From Actinomyces procaprae (GTDB lineage Bacteria > Actinomycetota > Actinomycetes > Actinomycetales > Actinomycetaceae): a stretch of 64,000 nt of DNA. The DNA is taken from the NCBI RefSeq assembly GCF_004798665.1, contig NZ_CP039292.1, forward strand, positions 3,162,001 to 3,226,000, read 5' to 3'. This document shows positions 1 to 6,798 of this stretch, piece by piece; positions within the stretch are counted from its first letter, which is position 1; every line of letters starts with the position of its first letter. The translations under genes and the position numbers were made by a program. The notes beneath the pieces were generated by a model that saw nothing but the letters and a program-made list of their open reading frames with translations, was not told where the DNA came from and did not search any database.

Positions 1-1
1 G

Positions 2-736
2 GCCTTCCATGTGCGCCAGTTCGTGTCCGTCCCCTACTTCATCCAGTTGATGGTGCTGACCACCGTCGTCACCACGCTGGTGCAGTTCCTCGCCGCCCGC
101 GCCTGGGGCGGGATCACCCCCACCCAGGGTTGGGTGCGCGGCGGCGTGATCGGCATGTGGACCACCACCACCTGCGCCGCGGGCATCATCGGCTTCGAGC
201 GGCACAAGGGCACCCTCGCGCACCTGGTGCTGGCGCCGATCGGGGTCCTGCGGTCCCTGGCCGCCGTTGTCAGCGCCGCTGCCTCCTTCGGACTGGCGGC
301 GCTGCCGGTGGCCTGGTGCACGTGGGCGGCGGCTTCCGGGTCGGTGAACTTCACCGTCCCCGGGTGGGTGGGGGCCGGGCGCATGGCGGCGGCCGCGCTC
401 CTGCTGTTGGCGGGCTGTCTGGCGCTGAGCCTCGTGATCGCGGCCCTGTTCGTGCTCACCCCCAACGCGATCGCCTACGAGGAGCTACTGCTGGTGCCGG
501 TGTTCATCGCCTCCGGCATCCTGTTCACGTCCACCTCGCCACCCGCCTGGCTGGCCGCCGTCAGCCGTTTTCTGCCCCTGTCGGTGCCCTTCGACCTGCT
601 GCTGGGGCGGCCGCTGGGCGTCGTCGACGCGCTGGGTTGGCTGGTGTGCGTGGCGGCCTGGCTGGGGCTGGCCGCGCTGCTCGGGCGGCGGGCGCTGCGA
701 CTGGCCACCCGTGCCGGCACCCTGGAGGTGATCTGA
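2..736 (+). CDS. ABC-2 type transporter permease, 5' end outside window
   Basis: This is the membrane subunit of an ABC exporter. About six hydrophobic stretches alternate with short loops, including the typical ABC-2 run near the C-terminus (ITASGILF-like 'FIASGILFTSTSPPAWLAAVSRFLPLSVPFDLL' region, where the membrane re-enters before the last helices). A GTG lies at base 11, but the frame stays open to base 2 and the protein starts inside a hydrophobic segment, so the true start is probably upstream of the window. Its stop overlaps the next permease start by one base (TGATG), so the two are translationally coupled and probably form a heterodimer. The ATPase is expected upstream. Substrate unknown. 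Confidence 0.8.
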   Translation, partial: AFHVRQFVSVPYFIQLMVLTTVVTTLVQFLAARAWGGITPTQGWVRGGVIGMWTTTTCAAGIIGFERHKGTLAHLVLAPIGVLRSLAAVVSAAASFGLAALPVAWCTWAAASGSVNFTVPGWVGAGRMAAAALLLLAGCLALSLVIAALFVLTPNAIAYEELLLVPVFIASGILFTSTSPPAWLAAVSRFLPLSVPFDLLLGRPLGVVDALGWLVCVAAWLGLAALLGRRALRLATRAGTLEVI

Positions 737-1503
737 TGAGCGCCTTTCTGCGCCGACTGGCCTCGGGCGTGCGCGTGACGTGGGCGTCGTCGACGGCCTT
801 CGCCACCCTGGGCACCGCCACCGTGACGCTGCTGGTGCTGCCGCTGCTGAGCATCGCCTACGACGTGCTGCTGGGCGCGGACCTGTCCGCACCCGACCTG
901 GTGCGCACCGGCTACGCCGCCGCGCTGGTGGCCCTGGCGAGTTCCGTATGCGCCGGGGTCGTGGGCACCGTCGCCGCCGACCGCAACCTGGGCATCTTCC
1001 AGGAGGTGCACACGCGCCGTCGCCTGGACCTGGCGTACTGGTTGGCGGTCGCGGCCGTGCCCGCACTGCTGGCCGTGCTCACCGGTGCGGCCGCCATCGG
1101 CGCGGTGTTCGCCTTCTCCCCCGCCCATGACGTAGCCGTGCTGGGGCGGGTCGTGGCCCTGGCGCCAATCGCCGTCGTCTGCGGGCTGCTGCTGGGGGTG
1201 GGTGCGGCGGGTATCGGCGTCGACCTGCCCGACCCCTACCTGGGCGCGACCGTCGTCGGCACGTTCCTGCCGCTGCTGGCCGGCGTGATCGTGCCACTGT
1301 CGGCGTGCCCGGCGTGGCTGCGCGGGCTCGGCGCCCTCGCTCCCATGAGCGGGACGGTGAGCGCCCTCGATGCGGGGGCCGACGTCGGCGCGCTCCTGGC
1401 CCGCGACCTGCTGGTCGCGCTCGCCTGGGCGGGCGCGGGCCTGGCGGCCACCCGGCACGCCGTCCACCGACTGCGCGCCGGGCTGCGCCGGGACGTCATA
1501 TGA
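736..1503 (+). CDS. ABC-2 type transporter permease
   Basis: This 255-residue protein is the second permease of the tandem pair. It has about six predicted membrane helices and ends in a basic cytoplasmic tail (RLRAGLRRDVI). The ATG at 736 overlaps the stop of the preceding gene, which sets the start; the same frame is open further upstream only as a shadow of the first permease. A diverged copy of its last 22 codons lies at 2758-2827, which suggests that a third, related permease once stood downstream. Transport of a drug, peptide or lipid outward is usual for this family, but nothing here shows which. Confidence 0.8.
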   Translation: MSAFLRRLASGVRVTWASSTAFATLGTATVTLLVLPLLSIAYDVLLGADLSAPDLVRTGYAAALVALASSVCAGVVGTVAADRNLGIFQEVHTRRRLDLAYWLAVAAVPALLAVLTGAAAIGAVFAFSPAHDVAVLGRVVALAPIAVVCGLLLGVGAAGIGVDLPDPYLGATVVGTFLPLLAGVIVPLSACPAWLRGLGALAPMSGTVSALDAGADVGALLARDLLVALAWAGAGLAATRHAVHRLRAGLRRDVI

Positions 1504-1554
1504 ACCCAGTGGGCCTCTACTGCGCCTCTTGAGCCCTGGCAGGAGCTTTTGCCC

Positions 1555-2076
1555 TCAGTTGGACGCCTGGGCCATCGCGGTTGCGAACTGCCCGGATCCC
1601 GATGAACTGACCGGGTCGTTGTCGTCAATGGCGATGGATGCGGTGATGTCTGTTCCGTCCTTGGCCTGAGCAAGAACATTGGCGTTGGAGGCGTCAAAGA
1701 TGACAGCGCCGTCAATCTCGACGGTCTTGCTGAACGGAAGAGCCTCATCAGTCAGCTGTTCCTGGCTGATGTTGCCGTTGGCGTCCAGGCTGGTCATGGT
1801 GATGTCTGCGACGGTCGCCGTGTCACTGGTAACTTCGAACACGATCGTGTGCTTTCCCGAGCCGCCCCCGGAGGAGGCGTCGGATTCCTCGGCGGCCGCC
1901 TCGGAAGTCTCCTCGCTTGCGCCCGCCGCATCCGCTTCATTCGTTGCGGCTGCGTCGTCAGTCTTTGACGACTCCGAGGAGTCTGAGGAGCCTGAGGAGC
2001 CGCACGCAGAAAGGGCGGCGGCGGTGACGGCGCTCATGGTTCCCAGCGCGAAAACCCGCCGTGGTATTGCAGTCAT
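1555..2076 (-). CDS. MmpS-like secreted lipoprotein
   Basis: The 173-residue product has a basic N-terminus, a hydrophobic core and a lipobox (LSAC, Cys25), so it should be exported and lipid-anchored. A Ser/Glu/Ala-rich linker follows to about residue 75, then a small beta-rich domain whose pattern (FEVTSDTATVADITMTS, later LPFSKTVEIDG) resembles MmpS-type accessory lipoproteins. AGGAGAA sits just upstream of the ATG. The predicted promoter has a G12 run between the -35 and -10 boxes (see separate entry), so expression may switch on and off. The exact partner is unknown. The lipoprotein call is firm and the MmpS fold is an inference. Confidence 0.8.
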   Translation of the reverse strand: MTAIPRRVFALGTMSAVTAAALSACGSSGSSDSSESSKTDDAAATNEADAAGASEETSEAAAEESDASSGGGSGKHTIVFEVTSDTATVADITMTSLDANGNISQEQLTDEALPFSKTVEIDGAVIFDASNANVLAQAKDGTDITASIAIDDNDPVSSSGSGQFATAMAQASN

Positions 2077-2119
2077 GGAAGCGATTCTCCTATGAATCAG
2101 GATTGCTAGGACGAGGGGA

Positions 2120-2147
2120 ACTATGCCACCCCCCCCCCCCTTGTCAA
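2120..2147 (-). promoter_or_regulatory. Promoter with G12 run in the spacer (phase-variable candidate)
   Basis: On the minus strand a perfect TTGACA (-35, 2142-2147) is followed by a 16-nt spacer made of A, twelve G and TGG, then CATAGT (-10, 2120-2125; four of six consensus bases). Transcription would start about 35 nt upstream of the lipoprotein ATG at 2076. Gain or loss of G would move the spacer through 17 nt, the optimum for most sigma factors. Confidence 0.6.
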
Positions 2148-2258
2148 ACGGACCAAATTCGCCGCATCCGGCCCCGGCCAGGTATCGCCGGTTTGCGTCC
2201 GTGAATCAGTGCCCAATCTGCAACCCTTCACCCTTGCGGGTGCCGACCGTTCGCCTCG

Positions 2259-2549
2259 TCAGCCGATCCGGTCCAGGAAGGTCAGCACCGAGTGCGGCTC
2301 CTCAATGCGCTCCTCCAGGCGGGCGTTGAACGGCCCGCCATAGGGCATGCCCAGGTGGGTCTGGAAGGCGTCCTCGTCAACGTAGGCCTCCATGACGAAG
2401 AACTTCGCGGGATCATCACTGTGGCGGTAGACATCGAAGACGCGGTTGCCGGGCTCGCTGCGAACCTTCTCACCGAAGTCACAGATCATCCGGGCGACCT
2501 CGTCCTCGTATCCGGGCTTGGCGGTGAACTGCGAGTGCAGAATCTTCAC
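2259..2549 (-). CDS. Antibiotic biosynthesis monooxygenase (ABM/YgiN-like) domain protein
   Basis: This 96-residue single-domain protein has the length and pattern of the dimeric ferredoxin-like ABM family: an N-terminal strand (ILHSQFTAKPGYEDEV), a helix, then FDVYRHSDDPAKFFVMEAYVDEDAFQTHL and a C-terminal strand. Members act as cofactor-free quinol monooxygenases or heme-degrading enzymes. The His in the DAFQTHL stretch is the usual conserved position. The start is GTG at 2549 with GAGGAGAA upstream. A C17 run (minus strand) lies about 95 nt upstream, outside a recognisable promoter. A TAGAAT -10-like box lies nearer the gene at about 2583-2588. The substrate cannot be told. Confidence 0.8.
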   Translation of the reverse strand: MKILHSQFTAKPGYEDEVARMICDFGEKVRSEPGNRVFDVYRHSDDPAKFFVMEAYVDEDAFQTHLGMPYGGPFNARLEERIEEPHSVLTFLDRIG

Positions 2550-2643
2550 GGCTTCTCCTCAGGGCGTGTGGGATGTCGCGCCGATTCTATGATGCACATC
2601 ACGCCTGCGGTAGGGCCTGCGGGGTTCGCACCCGCACCGCCCC

Positions 2644-2660
2644 GGGGGGGGGGGGGGGGG
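2644..2660 (+). repeat. G17 homopolymer run
   Basis: Seventeen consecutive G residues lie between the ABM gene and the relic of a permease 3' end. The run is long enough to be unstable in replication or to be miscounted in sequencing. It does not sit inside a recognisable promoter spacer. Confidence 0.9.
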
Positions 2661-2757
2661 AACAGCCCACGCGGCGCTTCGGAGCCCCCACCGGGCGCCC
2701 TGCCGCCGACCCTGTGCGCGCAACGACCGCGTGCTCCTGTCCGTCTGCCGCGCCAAG

Positions 2758-2827
2758 GACGGACCTGGCAGCTACCCGGCACGCCGTCGCCCGGCTGCGC
2801 GCCGGAGTGCGTCGGGATGTCATCTGA
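2758..2827 (+). pseudogene. Relic of an ABC-2 permease 3' end
   Basis: The last 22 codons (DLAATRHAVARLRAGVRRDVI, stop at 2825-2827) match the tail of the permease ending at 1503 in the same order and orientation. By hand alignment about 55 of 66 bases agree and most differences are in third positions, so this is an old paralog that evolved as coding sequence before the rest was lost. Nothing upstream of about 2758 in this frame resembles a permease. Confidence 0.7.
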
Positions 2828-2862
2828 GTCGGCCCGCCGATGATCGCCGTCGCCCCTCGCCC

Positions 2863-3477
2863 TCAGCCCCGGGTACGACGTCGCAGGCCGTGAAGCATGC
2901 CGTGCGTCATGAGCCGAGCCACCGGCCTTATGAACCGCACCATTCGGCGGGCGGCGATCGTGTGCGGCACATACCGTTCGCGTACCGTCAAGCGGCAGGC
3001 ATGCAATCCCGTCGGGGCGAGGACGAACGCCCACGTGAAGTCGAAATCCATGGCAACATCCCCGGCAGGAGCGCTGCCGCCCTCGGTGGACAGGACGAGG
3101 CAGTGCTCCGGCTCCATGCGGGCAACGGCGAGGGAGATGCTCTCAGCCAGGTCCACCGAGTCACCCTCCGTCAGATTCTGCCACGCCGGGTTGATCGCAT
3201 CAGTGCTGGAGATGCCCACGCCGACGAGCTGACACAGCGCATCGAAGGAGTAGAAACCGCCACGCCCGTAGCCCATCTGGACCAGCCAGGGCCATACGTC
3301 AGCCACGGGTGCCCGCAGCACCGTCTCATGCGTCTCAACGATCTCGGCGTCGGGCAGGAGCTCGTCCCCGGGCAGGGGCTCGGCAGCATCACCGCGCGGA
3401 CGCAGGCGCCCATTCACATAGGCGACACCAGCGGCGCCAAGGGCGATGGGCACGATCCAGCGGCTGCGCTCCCTCAT
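2863..3477 (-). CDS. SRPBCC-family protein with N-terminal membrane segment
   Basis: The protein has about 204 residues from the ATG at 3477; another in-frame ATG at 3519 would add 14. A short N-terminal hydrophobic helix (WIVPIALGAAGVAYV) is followed by a domain whose sequence (ETVLRAPVADVWPWLVQMGYGRGGFYSFD, later FTWAFVLAPTGLHACRLTVRERY) is typical of the START/SRPBCC polyketide-cyclase-like fold that binds hydrophobic ligands. The ligand is unknown. Downstream are the permease relic and the ABM gene; the upstream spacer is a repeat-rich non-coding stretch. Confidence 0.7.
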   Translation of the reverse strand: MRERSRWIVPIALGAAGVAYVNGRLRPRGDAAEPLPGDELLPDAEIVETHETVLRAPVADVWPWLVQMGYGRGGFYSFDALCQLVGVGISSTDAINPAWQNLTEGDSVDLAESISLAVARMEPEHCLVLSTEGGSAPAGDVAMDFDFTWAFVLAPTGLHACRLTVRERYVPHTIAARRMVRFIRPVARLMTHGMLHGLRRRTRG

Positions 3478-3552
3478 ACACCCATACTTCCACAGCGACA
3501 ACATTCCCACGAGGACCACAACGCCAAGTCATGGCGAGCGCCGCAGGCGAGA

Positions 3553-3571
3553 TAAACCGGGTCTTCCGGTT
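3553..3571. repeat. Hairpin repeat AAACCGG/CCGGTTT, copy 1
   Basis: AAACCGG-GTCTT-CCGGTTT forms a 7-bp stem with a 5-nt loop. The same hairpin recurs at about 4276-4294, where it is preceded by an inverted half (AAACCGGAAGAGCCGGT), and in degenerate form near 40717-40735. It could act as a terminator-like element. Confidence 0.6.
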
Positions 3572-3790
3572 TGAGGGTGTGGTGCTTCCGGCGTGGTGGC
3601 TTCGGCCCGGGTTGCGGTGTTCGCGGTGGTCGTGTTCGGGCTGGTGGGGTCGTGCTCGGTGGGTGCTGGTTTGCCGAGAACGTCCTCGTCATCCCCAAAC
3701 CCTCCACGTTCGGGAGGGTTTCGGGCTTACGAGGACGTATTCGACCAGCGCAGGTCGTTGTGGGGCGTACAAGGACGTTTTCGGGCCGCC

Positions 3791-3872
3791 GAGGACGTCC
3801 TCGGGCCGGCGCGGGCGTGCTCGGGGCTGGCGAGGACGTCCTCGGGCCGGCGCGGGCGTGCTCGGGGCTGGT
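3791..3872 (+). repeat. 41-bp tandem duplication with CGAGGACGTCCTCG palindrome
   Basis: Two near-identical 41-bp units (3791-3831 and 3832-3872) each begin with GAGGACGTCCTCG and end with GGGCGTGCTCGGGGCTGG. Degenerate copies of the palindromic word occur on both sides between about 3668 and 3905 (for example GAGAACGTCCTCG, ACGAGGACGTATTCG, AAGGACGTTTTCG). Confidence 0.75.
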
Positions 3873-4086
3873 GGGGACGTCGTCGGCCCGGTGGGGGCGT
3901 CTTCGCCGCCGGCCGGGCGGAGTGCTCGAGACGTGGGTTGAACCTCCACGGCGCCGGCTCACCACGCCAGAACGCCAGACCTGGCTGCACTTGGCTGCCG
4001 ACAGCTCCGGCGCCCGGAAGCGGGACCGTCTGCTGCGCCACCCCCGGTCTACTACGCCACTTCGCCGTCTGCAACGCCACTTCGGC

Positions 4087-4159
4087 GTTAACAACGCCAG
4101 TTAACCGTCTGCTGCAGGCCCCAGAGGTATACAGCAGACCGTTAAGTAGCGTTGTTAAC
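4087..4159. repeat. Long hairpin: 28-bp arms, 17-nt loop
   Basis: The arms 4087-4114 and 4132-4159 pair in about 25 of 28 positions and both carry GTTAACAACG at the outer end. Just upstream (4048-4090) are words such as CTACTACGCCACTTCG that resemble the start of the dispersed 110-bp element found at 25988, 40814 and 55403, so this may be a diverged relative. Confidence 0.7.
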
Positions 4160-4260
4160 GCCCAACCGGCGCACCAGACACCCCACGCCACCCCACCCCA
4201 TGCCATGCCCCCGGACATCGGCAGCACTCCTGCCGCCGCCCCAGACAACCACCACACCCC

Positions 4261-4294
4261 AAACCGGAAGAGCCGGTAAACCGGGTCTTCCGGT
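4261..4294. repeat. Hairpin repeat AAACCGG/CCGGTTT, copy 2 (compound)
   Basis: AAACCGGAAGAGCCGGT is followed directly by AAACCGG-GTCTT-CCGGTTT, so alternative hairpins can form. This is the second copy of the 3553 element. Confidence 0.55.
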
Positions 4295-4648
4295 TTACGG
4301 GTGTTGAGGCGGGGGCTGGCGCGGTGTCCGGGGTGCGGGCGCCGGGCCCGGCCGGCGTCACCGCCATCGGCCAGCGCACCGGGCGCCGGGCGCCTGGCCG
4401 GACCACAAGCCCCAGGGCAGACCCAAGCCAAATCCCCAGGGGCCTGGAGTTGTATTCCGGGGTGGCATCGGGCGCGTGGGGTAGGAGGCCTGTCCGCGGC
4501 GGCTGTCCGTTGGTGCTCGTTCCCGTGCGCGGCGGCCCAAAGTGTCCAGGATCGGCATAAACGACTCCGCCGTCGCCGACGGCCATGGGCAAAACAGTGG
4601 AATCATGCGGTCTCTCGATCGGCCCCAGCGGTCGCCGACACCCTTTGT

Positions 4649-4753
4649 GCCGAACTCGGTACGTAAGATCTACCGACCTCGGCGGTTATAACTACCGACC
4701 TCGGTACGTAAGATCTACCGACCTCGGTACGTAAGATCTACCGATCTCGGCGG
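4649..4753 (-). repeat. 23-bp tandem repeat array at the 3' end of ygfZ
   Basis: About four and a half units with core TACCGACCTCGGTACGTAAG (plus strand) repeat every 23 bp; one unit has a CGGCGGTTATAAC variant. The last partial unit supplies the stop codon of ygfZ (minus strand CGA-GAT-CGG-TAG). Sister arrays lie at 17879-17984 and 59873-59910, each directly at the 3' end of a minus-strand gene and in the same orientation to it. Confidence 0.85.
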
Positions 4754-6021
4754 AGGGGGAGGCCGCGCAGGCCGGCGCCGGGGCGCTCGGCTGGGCTGGC
4801 CTGGGCTCGACCCTCGGGGGACACCAGAAGCTCCTGGGCGGCGTCCACCCGGGAAACCGCGATCGGTTCCGCGCCCGCGGCCCCGGCTGCCGCAGTCCCG
4901 ACCTCCTCCGCATTCGCGTCGGGGGCATCCGCCTCGGTGACCTCCACGGTCAGCGGCGCATCCGCGGGTACGCCCCGGCGCAGCAGCGCCAGCGCCATGG
5001 GCCCGTAGTCGACGTGCCGGACCACCGAGGTCACTACGCCGACAGCCCGCTCCCCCAGGTACACGCCCGCCCCCGGCACCGGCAGCTGCCCGGTGAAGCC
5101 ATCCAGCTGCAGCACGGTCAGGCGTCGTGGCGGACGCCCCAGGTTGAGGGTGCGGGCCACCGTCTCCTGCCCCGGGTAGCAGCCCTTGTGCAAATGCACG
5201 GCGGTGCGCAGCCAGTCCAACTCATGCGGGATCGTGCGCGCATCCGCCTCCCGTCCCCACCGCGGCCGCCCGGCCTCCACGCGCAGCGCCTCCCAGGCCA
5301 GCGAGCCGGCCAGGCTCCGCCCGGGCACGCCCGGCGCGGCACCGGCGCCTCCGGACGCGGCGCCATCCGCCTGGTCGGTGCCGGCCAAGAACGCCTGCGC
5401 GACCTCACCGGCCGCATCGGCCCGCACCAGCACCCAGGTGGCCCGGTAGCCCGCGCCGGGGTGCGTGCCCTCCACGCCGACGTCGTAGCTGGTGCCGCCC
5501 TCAACCACGCCCGGCCAGGGGTCGCGCCAGGTGGCCAGGTGTGCACCCGCCGCCCGGCCGGCCTCCTCCAGGGCGACCGCGCCCTCGCCGAGCGCCGCCA
5601 GCACGGCCGCGTCCTCGCGCTCGGTCACCTCCACGCGCAGCATGAAGCGCATCGACTCCAGGAACTCGGCCAGCGCCGCCCCACGGCCGGCCTCCGTGAC
5701 CAGCCACAGGACCTCGCCGTCGTCGACACAGGCCAGGGCATGGGTGATGCGCCCCTGGGCGTCCAGCAGCAGCGCCTCGGCGCCGCCGTCGCCGGGAGTC
5801 AGGCGAGTCAGCTCCTGGCTGGACAGCGTGTTCAACCAGCTGAGCCGGTCGGGGCCGGTCACGGCGACGACATCGCGGGCCAGTGCGGTGGCGGCGCGCC
5901 CGCTGCTCAGCGCATTCTGCTCGCGCAGTGGGTCCTCATAGCGGGCGGGCACGGCGGCGTCCAGGTCGCCGGCCGGGTTGGCGGCGGCGTCGAGCCGGTC
6001 CAAGAGGGGGCTGCGGCGCAT
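4738..6021 (-). CDS. ygfZ: Folate-binding YgfZ/GcvT-domain protein
   Basis: YgfZ proteins use tetrahydrofolate in repair or assembly of certain iron-sulfur enzymes. The 427-residue product carries the family signature KGCYPGQETVAR at about residues 281-292 and the N-terminal GcvT-like region (VTGPDRLSWLNTLSSQ). It is about 90 residues longer than common bacterial YgfZ. The excess is a low-complexity C-terminal tail after about residue 365, whose stop codon comes from the 23-bp repeat array. ATG at 6021 overlaps the stop of the nitrobindin gene by one base, so the two are coupled. YgfZ beside a nitrobindin-like gene is a common actinobacterial arrangement. Confidence 0.9.
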   Translation of the reverse strand: MRRSPLLDRLDAAANPAGDLDAAVPARYEDPLREQNALSSGRAATALARDVVAVTGPDRLSWLNTLSSQELTRLTPGDGGAEALLLDAQGRITHALACVDDGEVLWLVTEAGRGAALAEFLESMRFMLRVEVTEREDAAVLAALGEGAVALEEAGRAAGAHLATWRDPWPGVVEGGTSYDVGVEGTHPGAGYRATWVLVRADAAGEVAQAFLAGTDQADGAASGGAGAAPGVPGRSLAGSLAWEALRVEAGRPRWGREADARTIPHELDWLRTAVHLHKGCYPGQETVARTLNLGRPPRRLTVLQLDGFTGQLPVPGAGVYLGERAVGVVTSVVRHVDYGPMALALLRRGVPADAPLTVEVTEADAPDANAEEVGTAAAGAAGAEPIAVSRVDAAQELLVSPEGRAQASPAERPGAGLRGLPLRRDR

Positions 6022-6752
6022 CAGGCGGAAGTGTCCGTCGCGGTGTCGGCTGCGGCGCGCATAGCCTCGTCGGCGGCGATGGCCTCACGCAGGGCGGCCC
6101 CGGGGTCGGCGTCGTCCTCGGCCTCCACGCGGCCCAGGCGGCCGGAGGCGTAGGACTGCGGCTCCTCCTGCCCGAAGGCGGCCATGTCCTGGGTCCACAT
6201 GAGCTCCCCGCCCACCAGCCCGAACATGCGGGTCATCTGGGTGACGTCGGCGGCGGTGCGGGTGCGTCCCACGGCCTGGGTGCCGACCTGGGCGCGCGGC
6301 CCCTGAATCCAGCCCTCCCAGACGCCGACGTGCCCGGCGGGGTCGGTGGAGACCAGCTCCAGGGAGGTGATCGGCGTCTTCGAGGCCGATCCGGAGGCGG
6401 TGCCCGCGGCGCCGTCGTCCCCGCCGCCGGCGTTGGCGGGGGTCTCCTGGCCGACCGGGCGCCAGAAGGTGGTCTCGGTGGACCAGATCTGCGCGGGAGT
6501 CAGGCGGGAGGCGCCCTCCAGACCGGGCATCTCAAAGTCGAGGTCCTGGCTGCGGGTGGCGTCAACGGTCCAGATGGTGGTGGTCTGCCGCAGGTAGGGG
6601 CCGCCGTCGTGGTCGAAGGTCATCTCCTGGTAGACGGCCTGCTCGGGGACCGTCTCCCCGTAGGTGAGGATGCCGTAGCCGCGCCAGGTGCCCACCAGCC
6701 AGGCCAACGGGTAGATCTCGGGGGCGAGGTCGTCGGGAATCGTGAACGCCAT
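6021..6752 (-). CDS. Nitrobindin-like (FABP/THAP4-type) heme-binding beta-barrel protein
   Basis: The protein has 243 residues. The start (MAFTIPDDLAPEIYPLAWLVGTWRGYGI) carries the family hallmark GTWRGxG near residue 22, and the order of beta strands fits the ten-strand nitrobindin barrel, which binds ferric heme and handles nitric oxide or peroxynitrite. A Gly/Ala/Ser-rich insert (residues about 115-130) and an acidic, Ala-rich C-terminal tail are extra to the family. I chose ATG 6752 because upstream codons in the frame are a shadow of the next gene. The gene is coupled to ygfZ by TGATG, which suggests a shared role in metal or heme centre protection. Confidence 0.85.
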   Translation of the reverse strand: MAFTIPDDLAPEIYPLAWLVGTWRGYGILTYGETVPEQAVYQEMTFDHDGGPYLRQTTTIWTVDATRSQDLDFEMPGLEGASRLTPAQIWSTETTFWRPVGQETPANAGGGDDGAAGTASGSASKTPITSLELVSTDPAGHVGVWEGWIQGPRAQVGTQAVGRTRTAADVTQMTRMFGLVGGELMWTQDMAAFGQEEPQSYASGRLGRVEAEDDADPGAALREAIAADEAMRAAADTATDTSA

Positions 6753-6798
6753 GGGTGCAGAGTACGGCCGGGGCGCGGCGGATGCCACGCGCCCGCCG

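Larger units (their letters stand above)
3478..4648. other. Repeat-rich intergenic stretch
   Basis: About 1.2 kb without a convincing gene. The open frames here are compositional and match nothing I recognise. The stretch carries two AAACCGG(loop)CCGGTTT hairpins, a series of AGGACGT-containing words, a perfect-period 41-bp duplication, a long hairpin at 4087-4159, and the start of the 23-bp repeat array at 4649. It lies between the start of the SRPBCC gene and the end of ygfZ. Confidence 0.7.

Noticed and set aside
130..735. Early start for the second ABC-2 permease
   Set aside because: The frame before 736 is Arg/Gly/Ala shadow of the first permease; ATG 736 overlaps its stop.
2644..2660. 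G17 run as a phase-variable promoter for the ABM gene
   Set aside because: It lies about 95 bp upstream, and the best -10 box near 2583 has no part of the run in its spacer.
3571..4279. Several open frames of 120-230 codons on both strands
   Set aside because: They run through tandem and inverted repeats, have skewed composition and no ribosome site.
4649..4753. CRISPR array
   Set aside because: Units are directly adjacent with no spacers, the period is 23 bp and no cas genes exist in the window; the same holds at 17879-17984.
5014..6153. 379-codon plus-strand frame across ygfZ
   Set aside because: Antisense to a clear YgfZ gene; no recognised domain.
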